Shown here in pieces: positions 26,638 through 34,666 of a DNA stretch of 64,000 bases. Origin of the DNA: CAVPHV01 sp963704825 (GTDB lineage: Bacteria > Actinomycetota > Acidimicrobiia > Spongiisociales > UBA5794); NCBI GenBank assembly GCA_963704825.1, contig CAVPHV010000003.1, positions 124,001-188,000 on the forward strand, written 5' to 3'. Under the pieces are notes generated by a model, which saw nothing but the letters and a program-made list of their open reading frames with translations, was not told the origin of the DNA and made no database searches. Position numbers and translations under genes: made by a program. Each line of letters opens with the position of its first letter. The stretch's first letter is position 1.

Positions 26638-27183
26638 ATGAACGAACCTTTCATCCCCGTCATTCTCGGCACCGCCCGACCGGGCCGGCAGTCGCAGGCA
26701 GTTGCCGAGGTCGTCCTCGACGTCATCAAGCAGCGGGATGTGACCACCGAGCTCGTCGACGTCGCCGATTACATGCTGACGGCAACCGGAGCCGAAGGCG
26801 CCGGGAGTCGGCTCGACCATTACCGAGAGCTGGTATCGGCCGCGGATGGGTTCGTCATCGTTGCCCCCGAGTACAACCACGGATACCCGGGTGAACTCAA
26901 GCTGCTCCTCGACAGTGTGTTCGCCGGTTACGGCCGCAAGCCGGTCGGCATCGTCGGCGTTGCATCGGGCCGCATCGGAGGGGCCCGGATGATCGAGCAG
27001 CTCCAGCAGGTCACCACCGCCTTGCGCATGGTCCCCGTGCTGCCGTCGGTCAACGTCACCAACGTCAACGAAGCCGTGGATGAACGCGGAGAGTTCGACG
27101 CCAAGACCCTGGGGACCGCCCTCGATGACATGCTCGACGAGGTCGAGTGGTACGCCAGGCACCTGTCGTCGGTTCACAGCTGA
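26638..27183 (+). CDS. NADPH-dependent FMN reductase family protein
   Basis: This 181-residue flavodoxin-fold reductase shows the FMN-phosphate motif LGTARPGRQSQAVA at the N-terminus and the APEYNHGYPGELKLLLD motif typical of the NAD(P)H-dependent FMN/azo/chromate reductase group, followed by GIVGVASGRIGGARM. ATG 26638 follows TTGGAGAT. The enzyme would supply reduced FMN or reduce quinones and xenobiotics; the true substrate is unknown. Confidence 0.87.
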   Translation: MNEPFIPVILGTARPGRQSQAVAEVVLDVIKQRDVTTELVDVADYMLTATGAEGAGSRLDHYRELVSAADGFVIVAPEYNHGYPGELKLLLDSVFAGYGRKPVGIVGVASGRIGGARMIEQLQQVTTALRMVPVLPSVNVTNVNEAVDERGEFDAKTLGTALDDMLDEVEWYARHLSSVHS

Positions 27184-27207
27184 TCAGTCGTGCCTCGTTT
27201 CACGGCA

Positions 27208-27326
27208 GTCGACTGGCACACATGAGGGGCGAGATTGCTCAGGTGGCAGGCCGAACCCATGGAGGATTGGAGGGTGGTGGTCCCGTCGGCGGTGTCGCCG
27301 AGCCTGACACCTCTTGAGCCGGTGTC
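27208..27326. repeat. Dispersed non-coding repeat, copy B
   Basis: The partner of the element at 23150-23270. It lies in a convergent gap between the FMN reductase and the small minus-strand gene, and its right end overlaps that gene's stop codon. GGTGTC (27291-27296), GACACC (27306-27311) and GGTGTC (27321-27326) can form two mutually exclusive hairpins, so a terminator role is possible for this copy. Copy A does not keep those stems. Confidence 0.6.
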
Positions 27327-27558
27327 AGTCCTCCTGGCGCTTGCGCTTGCGCCGGCGCCGGATCATGAGTGCCACTACGGCAACACCGACCACCGCCGCC
27401 GCGGTGCAGACCGCGATGGTCTGGGTGTTCTTTTTGGCGGCCGCGCTGGTTTTGGCTACGGCTTCGGCTCCGCGCAGACCGCGCTCCAGGTACTGGAGCC
27501 GGGTTTGGAGCGCCGCGACGCGTTGTTCGGCTGCCTGGATTGTCTCGAGAGTGGTCAT
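27325..27558 (-). CDS. Small coiled-coil membrane protein
   Basis: I do not recognise a family. The 77-residue product has an N-terminal coiled-coil-like helix (TIQAAEQRVAALQTRLQYLERGLRGAE), one membrane span (QTIAVCTAAAVVGVAVVALMI) and a C-terminal RRRRKRKR cluster, suggesting a single-pass inner-membrane protein with the basic end in the cytoplasm. ATG 27558 follows GAGGAG at ideal spacing, which supports a real gene. Its stop codon lies in a hairpin of dispersed repeat B. Confidence 0.6.
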   Translation of the reverse strand: MTTLETIQAAEQRVAALQTRLQYLERGLRGAEAVAKTSAAAKKNTQTIAVCTAAAVVGVAVVALMIRRRRKRKRQED

Positions 27559-27669
27559 ATGGTCTCCTCATTCTCCCCGGGCGGGGGTGACTTGAACCCT
27601 ATGGGTATTTGAGCGCGACGTCGAGTATCCCCGGCTGGTCGCTCGGTTGCCGGGTGCACCCCAATCGCG

Positions 27670-29280
27670 TCAGAGTCGAACTTCGAAGGTCCGCAGGATC
27701 TGGTCGAATGCCTCGAGGTCGGCTTCGGTCAGGACCACCACCTGCAGCATGATCACGTAGTCGCCCGAGTAGGGGTAGGCCTCGAGGAGGATGAAGGTGG
27801 AGGAGCTTGCGCCGCAATCGGTCCAGAGGTCGTAAGCCCCGGCATAGAGATTGTCGGCGTACTCGTAGGTGCCGTCGTAGGTGCACGACTCGCTGAAGTC
27901 ATAGGTGTTCAGGAGGTCACCGGGCTCAAATTGGCCGGCGAGGGCCTCAGAGGCGGCGAAGAACACGCCGGGCGTCTTCCACGTGCCGACGAACTTCTCG
28001 ATGTTGGGCGACGCGGAGAGCGCGTTGCCGACCATCTCTCCTTCGTAGCGCCAGCCTCGACGATCGATGTCGCTCCACGCGGTGGGCACTTTCATGACGA
28101 GGACCTTGTCCTTGTCGGTCACCTTCTTGTATTGGTAGGCAACGGCCGTGTCGTCGTCTACCTCCTCGGCAAGGGTGTCGGCGAACGAGAACGCCAGCGT
28201 GAGTTCCTCACCGCTGTTCAGCGTGCCCTCCAAGACCTCCTCGGTTTCCCATCGAAGGATTTCGATGGAGAGCGGGGCGGCGGCGTCGTGGCTGCGCAGG
28301 ATGTCGCAGTAGTCGGCCATGGTCCCGTCCGTGGCTACCACCAAGCCTTCGGTGGCGGTGATGATGTCTCCACCCCTGACACCGATTTCGGCGGCCGGAG
28401 AGCCGGACGACACGCCAGCAACCCAGATGCCGGAGAGGTCTTCAGTGGTGAAGGCTTCGCCGTTGATGCCGATCGAGGTGACGTCCTGGCCGGCAATGAG
28501 CGTGTCGAGCACCTTGGCGACTTCTTGTCGGCTGATGGCGTACTGGATGTCGAAGTCGTTGATACCTGCGTAGTTGACGGCCAGTACCTGGCCGTCCTCC
28601 GTGACGAGAGGTCCACCGGAGTTGCCGGGCAACACCTGGGCGGTGTGCTCGATGACGGAATCGACCGATGCCCAACTCGACTCACCTGCAGCTCGCTCCT
28701 TCGAAACGATGCCTTCGGTGAGGGTGTACTCGGGATCACCCAAGGGGAATCCTGCGGCATACACCCTGGTCCCGGCCTTGATGTCCTCGCCGTACCAGTC
28801 CAGGTAGGGGAATCCCGAGCCGTCGATATCGATGACGGCGAGGTCCGAACATTCCGTCACCCCGAGCACCCTGGCGTTGCGCGGCTGGTCGTCGCCGTCC
28901 ACATACACCTGGAGGAACGCCGCTCCCGTGACCACATGGTTGTTGGTGACCGCGATGCCCTCAGGGTCGATGATGAATCCTGAGCCGGATCCGGCAACAT
29001 TGGCGACGGCTCCTTCTTGGGGGTCGACGAAGCTGCCTTCGGCCACGATGCGGACCACCGCGCCGCGCACGTTGTTCAGACCGGCCACTGGTCCCGGTGC
29101 CTCCGTGATCTCGACCGCAGCCTCCGGGGCGGGCGCGGCGGCAGTGGTCGAGGTCGCTGCCGTGGTTGGGGTCGTTTCAGGCGCCGCATCCGTGCCGACG
29201 CTGTCGCCACCTCCACAACCGGCTGCGAAGAGAACAATGGCGGCGAGAATGGCAACGGGACCCGATACGCGGTTCCTCAT
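27670..29280 (-). CDS. Lipid-anchored S1C serine protease with long C-terminal extension
   Basis: This is an HtrA/DegP-like trypsin-fold protease predicted to act outside the membrane. ATG 29280 follows AAAGGAGC and starts a lipoprotein signal with lipobox LFAAGC. After a Thr/Ala-rich linker come catalytic His in VTNNHVV, Asp in CSDLAVIDI and Ser in LPGNSGGPL. A PDZ-like part follows (GIWVAGVSSGSPAAEIGVRGGDII). The last 210 or so residues form an extra domain of no family known to me, with aromatic and Cys residues (CTYDGTYEYADNLYAGAYDLW). At 536 residues it is longer than usual for S1C proteins. Confidence 0.85.
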   Translation of the reverse strand: MRNRVSGPVAILAAIVLFAAGCGGGDSVGTDAAPETTPTTAATSTTAAAPAPEAAVEITEAPGPVAGLNNVRGAVVRIVAEGSFVDPQEGAVANVAGSGSGFIIDPEGIAVTNNHVVTGAAFLQVYVDGDDQPRNARVLGVTECSDLAVIDIDGSGFPYLDWYGEDIKAGTRVYAAGFPLGDPEYTLTEGIVSKERAAGESSWASVDSVIEHTAQVLPGNSGGPLVTEDGQVLAVNYAGINDFDIQYAISRQEVAKVLDTLIAGQDVTSIGINGEAFTTEDLSGIWVAGVSSGSPAAEIGVRGGDIITATEGLVVATDGTMADYCDILRSHDAAAPLSIEILRWETEEVLEGTLNSGEELTLAFSFADTLAEEVDDDTAVAYQYKKVTDKDKVLVMKVPTAWSDIDRRGWRYEGEMVGNALSASPNIEKFVGTWKTPGVFFAASEALAGQFEPGDLLNTYDFSESCTYDGTYEYADNLYAGAYDLWTDCGASSSTFILLEAYPYSGDYVIMLQVVVLTEADLEAFDQILRTFEVRL

Positions 29281-29512
29281 TTGGGTGCTCCTTTCGGCAC
29301 TCGCGGCACGGTGGCGCAGATCGAGATCTGGTGGCTGCGGTGGGGAGGCCGACGGCCCGTTTTCCGCCTCTACCAGGCCGTTCTTCGTCCGACCGGCATC
29401 CAATGATCATCGGCGCCGGTGCGCTCAGAATTGAGCGGCATTCGCACTCGATCGAGGATGCGACGGAGAATCTGGGTGCAACGGAGTCAGCTTCCCCTTT
29501 CACCATTCACGC

Positions 29513-29870
29513 CTACCACGGCCAGCGGAGATGACCGGGTCGAAGGGCACAGCCCGACTCAGCTACCGGTTGACAGCTGGAGTTGTCCGGGGACTGTTGC
29601 CGGGTGAGCGAATGCCACGACCAAAGGATTGCTTCACAGGACTCGTAGATCTCATCACGAGTGCATTCGTCGTTGTTGGGGCCACCGTCGAGGGTGTCGG
29701 TGCCGTCACCGCCGTCGAGCCAGCCGGCGCCGTCGCCACAGCAGAGGCGGTCGTCGCCCATGGCATCGTTGAGAGTGTCGTTCCCGCCACCACCGTACAT
29801 CTACCACAGGATCGCCTCGCACGATTCGAAGGTCTCGCGACGGGCGTAAGAGAGGCCGCCAGACTATCTC
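29513..29870 (-). pseudogene. Remnant of an RTX (calcium-binding repeat) protein
   Basis: On the minus strand, in one frame, a fragment ending RRETFESCEAILW runs into a TAG, which is followed at once by ATG and MYGGGGNDTL...WLDGGDGTDTLDGGPNNDEC. That part ends in a second copy of the same phrase (RDEIYESCEAILW). GGxGxDxL nonapeptides are typical of RTX proteins. The duplicated ending and lack of a start or export signal indicate debris of a repeat protein. The stretch 29281-29512 between it and the protease gene shows nothing I can name. Confidence 0.55.
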
Positions 29871-29895
29871 TGCCGACCCTGTGGCGGCTGCACGG

Positions 29896-31248
29896 CTACA
29901 AGTCCCAGAGGACTCTGGGAATCAAGATCGTAGGTGTCCAGACTCTCACTCCGTCTTGCATCGCTGGCTTCCAACCGGTCCATGTCCCTTCGGCAGTATC
30001 CCGCGCGTCGGGCTTCTCTACTTGCCGGATCTCGGGCCGTCCTTGCATGAACCCTTGTTTATCGGAATCGAAGTTGGCGGTCTCTTCTTGTGCGGTCCTC
30101 CGCAGACCAGGACCAACGAGCGAACCGAGTCTCTTGAAGATATTGAACCACCGACCTGGCCAGTAGGTTTGCCGCAGGTAGTTCTGGAGCGTCTCCGGCT
30201 TGGTGAAGTCTGTCTCGTTGTTCGCGTGAGTTGAGTCGACGACTAGGTCCCATATGCGTGCGCCGAACGCCCCATTGACCGTCCAATACGGGTCCACAGA
30301 TTCCCTGTAGAGATCGTCCGAGTTGTTGAAGTGCTGGCCAATCATGAACCATTGGATTCGGTGACTCTGAATGCCGTGGCTGGCACCGACCCAGTCTTCG
30401 AATCTGATGCCCTGGGCAACCACCTGAGAGAAATCCTCGGTGGAAACGCCAGCGACGAGCTTGATGAGTTCTGCCGAGGAGTCCTTTGCCTGCAAGATTT
30501 CCGAGAGCGTGTGTCTCGGGCTTCGCAGCAGCTCGGCATTCAGGGCGTCAAGCAGAGGCTTGGTTTGCGTGATGTCGCTCAAGAAACGCTGCACGGCCGC
30601 AAAGTCGTCGAGGAATTCGTTTTTGTAGACCGAGTACTCGTCATCGCCGTAGTTCTCGAAGAGCTCCGCCTTTCGGGTGGCGATGTCGTGGTACCGCTGC
30701 GCCGCGCCATCCTGGCCATGTCGGGCTTGAGAGAACGGTAAGGAGGTCCGGATCGATTGGACCGTCGATGCGGCGTCTCGGTACTTTCGGGGCGCCAAGT
30801 AGGCCGTCCGCTCTCGGTTGCTGCCCTCGCGTCGGGTTCCTGCGGCCCTGGCACGCCGCGCGACGAAGCCTGCTGTTGCACGGTTTCCGGCCGCGGGGTG
30901 ATGCACGTACTCCTCGTTGCGGCCGTGTGTGAGTACAGGCAGCTTCTCTTTGAAGGTCACGTCAGCGGTCTCGAGCTCGTCCTCCTTCCTATGCGACGTG
31001 CCAGCTGGATCCGGATCGAGCTTCGCCTCGGCCGGGATTCGCTGCTCGAGCGGCTCGGCGGGGCGGGTGAGCAAAGCGGCAACGGCCCGATTACCCGACG
31101 CGCCTTGCTGTGCGAGCACTGCCCCGACCCGGCCCGTTTCCGCGGCGTGGTCGGCATGACCAGGAGGGCGCGCGGCACGGCGACGCGTCGGGGATGGTCG
31201 GCCGATGCGGGTGGCGATGCTGCGACTAGTGCCCGCCTCGCTTTCCAC
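29896..31248 (-). CDS. Orphan protein with two GNRA-type motifs, possible eCIS-type cargo
   Basis: No family was recognised for the whole protein (about 450 residues). The N-terminal 150 residues are basic and disordered-looking and hold two short motifs, ASGNRAVAALL (about residues 50-60) and AAGNRATAGFV (about 119-129). This GNRAV-LL motif is common at the N-terminus of DUF4157-type proteins linked to extracellular contractile injection systems; no eCIS genes are in the window. The C-terminal 300 residues are less basic and helical-looking with many aromatics (WFMIGQHFNNSDDLY, YWPGRWFNIFKRLG). The start is uncertain: GTG 31248 follows a run of GGAGGAGGAGG, and an earlier GTG exists at 31281. 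Codon and base use look less GC-biased than in the neighbours. Confidence 0.55.
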   Translation of the reverse strand: MESEAGTSRSIATRIGRPSPTRRRAARPPGHADHAAETGRVGAVLAQQGASGNRAVAALLTRPAEPLEQRIPAEAKLDPDPAGTSHRKEDELETADVTFKEKLPVLTHGRNEEYVHHPAAGNRATAGFVARRARAAGTRREGSNRERTAYLAPRKYRDAASTVQSIRTSLPFSQARHGQDGAAQRYHDIATRKAELFENYGDDEYSVYKNEFLDDFAAVQRFLSDITQTKPLLDALNAELLRSPRHTLSEILQAKDSSAELIKLVAGVSTEDFSQVVAQGIRFEDWVGASHGIQSHRIQWFMIGQHFNNSDDLYRESVDPYWTVNGAFGARIWDLVVDSTHANNETDFTKPETLQNYLRQTYWPGRWFNIFKRLGSLVGPGLRRTAQEETANFDSDKQGFMQGRPEIRQVEKPDARDTAEGTWTGWKPAMQDGVRVWTPTILIPRVLWDL

Positions 31249-31616
31249 CCTCCTCCTCCTCCTCCCTCGGACCCGGCACAACGAGCGAGCGACCGCCCCT
31301 GTGCCGGGAAGCTATCGGCACAGAGTCGCGGTGGCCAGAGCCAAAGGGTCAGTCGAGGGGGCAGACGTGCGACGGTCCAGATCCGGCCGGACGCGTTGGC
31401 GGGGCGGTCCAGCGTGCGCTCCCGGCCGAGAGCGTCGAGTAGCTCGAAGCAGCGGGCTCACTGTGGTGACGGTCACTGCGTTCCGGATCGGCTGCGCAGA
31501 AGCTGGTCAGCGCCTGGGTTGGGCGAACGGATTGCAGGCGTCGAGGATCGTCTTGTCCCGGTACCTCCGGCAACTCGGCGTAGCACAGATCCCTGGTGCC
31601 ACAGGGGATCAGCCGG
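31249..31616. other. Non-coding stretch between the orphan gene and tRNA-Leu
   Basis: I see no convincing gene here. ORFs crossing it lack ribosome sites and family signals. The only notable point is the purine/pyrimidine-rich tract at 31249-31263 (CCTCCTCCTCCTCC on the plus strand), which may be the ribosome site of the minus-strand gene. No integrase gene or duplicated tRNA 3' end was found. Confidence 0.4.
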
Positions 31617-31702
31617 TGCCCGGGGTGGGATTCGAACCCACGTGAGGGTGAACCCTCAGCGGATTTTAAGTCCGCCGCGTCTGCCAATTCCGCCACCCGG
31701 GC
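31617..31702 (-). tRNA. tRNA-Leu (anticodon UAA)
   Basis: Read on the minus strand from 31702. The acceptor stem GCCCGGG pairs with CCCGGGC. The anticodon stem GCGGA/TCCGC encloses loop CTTAAAA with anticodon TAA. A long variable arm (TGAGGG/CCCTCA) marks a class II tRNA, and the T-arm has GGTTCGAATCC. The discriminator base is A and the CCA end is not encoded (next bases CCG). Confidence 0.95.
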
Positions 31703-31825
31703 CAGGTATCGGCCAGTTTCGCAGACTTGCTCGGGTCGGCGGATGTCTTTTGCGCCGGGACCTTTGGCCCCTGGTCAGATCGGGTTCAGCTTCGGACCCT
31801 GGGGTCAGAACAGAACCGGAGCAGC

Positions 31826-32674
31826 ATGAACCTCATCCTCGAGACCAAAGAACTGGCGCCCGGCGTCACCTACTTCCGGGTCGAAGCACCCAAGATCGCC
31901 CGCAAACGCAAGGCCGGTCAGTTCGTCATCATTCGCGTCGACGAGGACGGCGAGCGGATTCCGCTCACCATTGCGGACGCAGACCCCGACGAGGGCTGGG
32001 TCGCCATCATCGTTCAAGCCGTCGGCCGAACCACCACCTTGCTCAGCCAACTCGCAGCGGGTGACTTCATCCACGACATGGCCGGTCCGCTCGGCATGCC
32101 GTCTGAGGTCGAGCGATTTGGGACCGTCGTCGTCATTGGTGGCGGCGTCGGCACCGCCATCGCCTATCCCACCGCGGTGGCCCTTGCCGAGGCCGGCAAC
32201 GACGTCATCGCCATCATCGGCGGCCGCAGCCGTGAGTACGTGATCCTCGAAGATGAACTCCGGGCCGTCTGCAGCGAGGTGTACCCGACGACCGACGACG
32301 GGTCGTACGGGCGCCACGGGTTCGTCACGGACCAACTCAAAGACCTCATCGACGCCGGCGGTCCGATCGACCGCGTCATCGCCATCGGGCCGATTCCGAT
32401 GATGCGAGCCGTGGCCGCCGTCACCGAGCCCCACGCCATCCACACCATCGTGAGCCTCAATCCGATCATGGTCGACGGGACCGGGATGTGCGGTGGCTGC
32501 CGTGTCTCGGTTGGTGGTGAGATCAAGTTCGCTTGCGTCGACGGACCCGAGTTCGATGCGCACGAGGTCGACTTCGAGCTGTTGGCCCGGCGCAACACCT
32601 CCTACGAGGCCTTCGAATACTTCCGGGCCGCAGAAACACAACCGTGCGCCGTGGACACGGTCGAGGCTCCCTGA
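31826..32674 (+). CDS. nfnA: Ferredoxin:NADP oxidoreductase small subunit (NfnA/SudB type)
   Basis: This 282-residue protein of the dihydroorotate-dehydrogenase electron-transfer/sulfide dehydrogenase type has a FAD-binding barrel (FRVEAPKIARKRKAGQFVIIR, IPLTIADAD), an NAD-binding part (VVVIGGGVGTAIAYPTAVAL) and C-terminal 2Fe-2S ligands in GMCGGCRVSVGGEIKFACVDGPEFD. ATG 31826 follows CCGGAGC. It overlaps the next gene by one base. With it, it should form the NfnAB complex that couples NAD(H), NADP(H) and ferredoxin by flavin-based bifurcation. That coupling is known for the family and inferred here. Confidence 0.85.
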   Translation: MNLILETKELAPGVTYFRVEAPKIARKRKAGQFVIIRVDEDGERIPLTIADADPDEGWVAIIVQAVGRTTTLLSQLAAGDFIHDMAGPLGMPSEVERFGTVVVIGGGVGTAIAYPTAVALAEAGNDVIAIIGGRSREYVILEDELRAVCSEVYPTTDDGSYGRHGFVTDQLKDLIDAGGPIDRVIAIGPIPMMRAVAAVTEPHAIHTIVSLNPIMVDGTGMCGGCRVSVGGEIKFACVDGPEFDAHEVDFELLARRNTSYEAFEYFRAAETQPCAVDTVEAP

Positions 32675-34113
32675 TGGCGCGTGACCTCACTCGGCGGGAG
32701 CGAATGGCGCTCGAACGGGTGGCGATGCGGGAGCAGGACGCCGGTCGCCGCCGGGTCAACTTCGACGAAGTCAACCTGGGATACACCGCTGAGATGGCGG
32801 TGGCAGAGGCGGAGCGGTGCTTGCTCTGCGCCCGGCCAACCTGCATCGACGGCTGCCCGGTCGGCATCGACATTCGGGAGTTCATCCGACTCACCGCCGA
32901 CGCCGAGTTTCTCGACGCCGCCGACGTCATCGCTCGGTCAAGTTCGCTGCCTGCGGTTTGCGGCAGGGTCTGTCCCCAGGAGAACCAGTGCGAGGGCACC
33001 TGCGTGCTCGCCCGCAAAGGCAAATCGATCGCTATCGGTCACCTCGAACGTTTTGTGGCCGACTTCGCTCGTGAACACGGCAGGTCTCCTGCACACAGCG
33101 AGATACCGAAGACGGGCAAGCGCGTCGCCGTGGTGGGAAGTGGGCCCGCCGGGCTGGCCTGCGCCACCGACCTGATCAAAGCCGGCCACGAGGTCACCGT
33201 CTTCGAGGCGCTCCACGAACTCGGCGGCGTGCTCGTCTACGGCATCCCCGAGTTCCGGCTCCCCAAGGAGATCGTGCGGGCCGAGATCGACGGTCTCGCC
33301 GACCTCGGCGTCGTCTTCGAGAAGAACGCCGTCATCGGGATGATCGACACGATCGACGATCTGCTCGAAGAGGAAGGGTTCGATGCGGTCTTCATCGGCG
33401 TCGGTGCCGGCCTTCCCCGGTTCCTCAACATTCCGGGCGAGAACCTGATCGGGGTCTACTCGGCCAATGAGTTCCTCACCAGGGTGAACCTGATGAAGGC
33501 TTACGAGGCCGGAGCGCAGACTCCGCTGCTCGATCTGTACAACAAGACCGTCGCCGTCTTTGGTGGCGGCAACACTGCAATGGACGCGGTACGCACCGCA
33601 ATGCGGCTCGGTGCCGGCCACGCCATGATCCTGTACCGCCGCTCTGAGGCCGAGATGCCGGCCCGTCTGGAGGAAGTTCACCACGCCAAGCAGGAGGGCG
33701 TCGAGTTCCGCACCTTGGTTTCGCCGCTCGAACTGCTCGGCGACGAAGAGGGCTGGCTCCACGCCGTCCGGTTGCAGCAAATGGAGTTGGGTGAACCCGA
33801 TGACAGCGGGCGGCGCCGCCCCGAGCCGATCCCGGGCGCTCTCGAAGAGATCGCCATCGACGTCGCCGTCGTCGCCATCGGCAATACCCCAAACCCGCTC
33901 ATACACAAGACGGCTCCGGACCTCGAGCAGACCCGGTGGGGGACACTTGCCACCGACCCCGAAAGCGGCCGGACATCCAAGCGTGGCGTCTTTGCCGGCG
34001 GTGACATCGTCACCGGCGGAGCCACCGTCATCCTGGCGATGGGGGCCGGGCGCCGCGCCGCCGCGGCGATCGACGACTACCTGCGCACCGACGCGTGGGA
34101 GCCGAAGGCCTGA
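32674..34113 (+). CDS. nfnB: NfnB/SudA/GltD-type NADPH oxidoreductase
   Basis: This 479-residue flavoprotein resembles the small subunit of glutamate synthase. The N-terminal domain binds two 4Fe-4S clusters (CLLCARPTCIDGCPVGIDI; VCGRVCPQENQCEGTCVLARKG). Two Rossmann motifs follow: VAVVGSGPAGLACATDLIKAGHEVTVFE for FAD and VAVFGGGNTAMDAVRTAMRLGA for NADPH, then the C-terminal GVFAGGDIVTGGATVILAMGAGR. No large gltB subunit is present and nfnA is directly coupled, so NfnB is a better call than GltD. The gene converges with a flavodoxin gene, a plausible partner. Confidence 0.88.
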   Translation: MARDLTRRERMALERVAMREQDAGRRRVNFDEVNLGYTAEMAVAEAERCLLCARPTCIDGCPVGIDIREFIRLTADAEFLDAADVIARSSSLPAVCGRVCPQENQCEGTCVLARKGKSIAIGHLERFVADFAREHGRSPAHSEIPKTGKRVAVVGSGPAGLACATDLIKAGHEVTVFEALHELGGVLVYGIPEFRLPKEIVRAEIDGLADLGVVFEKNAVIGMIDTIDDLLEEEGFDAVFIGVGAGLPRFLNIPGENLIGVYSANEFLTRVNLMKAYEAGAQTPLLDLYNKTVAVFGGGNTAMDAVRTAMRLGAGHAMILYRRSEAEMPARLEEVHHAKQEGVEFRTLVSPLELLGDEEGWLHAVRLQQMELGEPDDSGRRRPEPIPGALEEIAIDVAVVAIGNTPNPLIHKTAPDLEQTRWGTLATDPESGRTSKRGVFAGGDIVTGGATVILAMGAGRRAAAAIDDYLRTDAWEPKA

Positions 34114-34132
34114 CGGCTGGAGAAGGCTCGCG

Positions 34133-34642
34133 TTATCCGATCGCCAGGATCTCGGCGAGTTCCTTGCCCCACATCCGGGCACGATCGATTTCGCCGGGGG
34201 CAAGCGGGCCCTCGCCGCCTTCGATCATGAAGCTCTCCGGCTTGGTGATCAGCCGATAGCCGCGTTTTGTGAGCTTCTTACCTGCTACCGCGGCCGCTGA
34301 TCCCGTCAGCCAGGCGGGCTTGTCGAACCGGGTGTCGAACGTGGCGACCGGTCTGCCCTCGCCACGGGGAAAGGCCTGAATCGTCTCGCGCATTCCTAAC
34401 CCGGTATCGGTTCCGGGCAGCGGTGCCGCCCGCTTCTCATCGATCTGGCGGGATGAAGCCCGCGACATGCCGTGGGCATGGGTCGGTCCGCCGATGACGA
34501 TGAGGTCGGCGGTGGTGATGTCGACCCCATCGAGCGTCGAACGCAAAACGACGTCGCCGCCGTCCTGCAGACCATCTGCGATCGCCTCGGCAATCGCCTT
34601 GGTATTCCCGTACAACGATTCGTAGATGACCACGATGTTCAT
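34133..34642 (-). CDS. Flavodoxin family protein
   Basis: This 169-residue flavodoxin-fold protein shows the FMN phosphate loop in VVIYESLYGNTKAIAEAI at the N-terminus and VIGGPTHAHGM in the second flavin loop. The C-terminal half (FDKPAWLTGSAAAVAGKKLTKRGYRL) resembles protoporphyrinogen-oxidase/menaquinone-dependent flavodoxin proteins. ATG 34642 follows GGAGGC; an earlier ATG at 34654 is possible. A perfect 9-bp inverted repeat lies 25 bp upstream, which suggests control by a dimeric repressor. It may carry electrons for the convergent nfnAB. Confidence 0.82.
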   Translation of the reverse strand: MNIVVIYESLYGNTKAIAEAIADGLQDGGDVVLRSTLDGVDITTADLIVIGGPTHAHGMSRASSRQIDEKRAAPLPGTDTGLGMRETIQAFPRGEGRPVATFDTRFDKPAWLTGSAAAVAGKKLTKRGYRLITKPESFMIEGGEGPLAPGEIDRARMWGKELAEILAIG

Positions 34643-34666
34643 GAATGCCTCCACGAGCAGAGACGA

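Noticed and set aside
31349..31696. Minus-strand ORF beginning MAELADAADLK
   Set aside because: This is a translation of the tRNA-Leu gene, a well-known artefact.
30757..32064. 435-residue plus-strand ORF across the orphan gene and tRNA
   Set aside because: It runs antisense to the GNRA protein and through the tRNA, with low-complexity composition.
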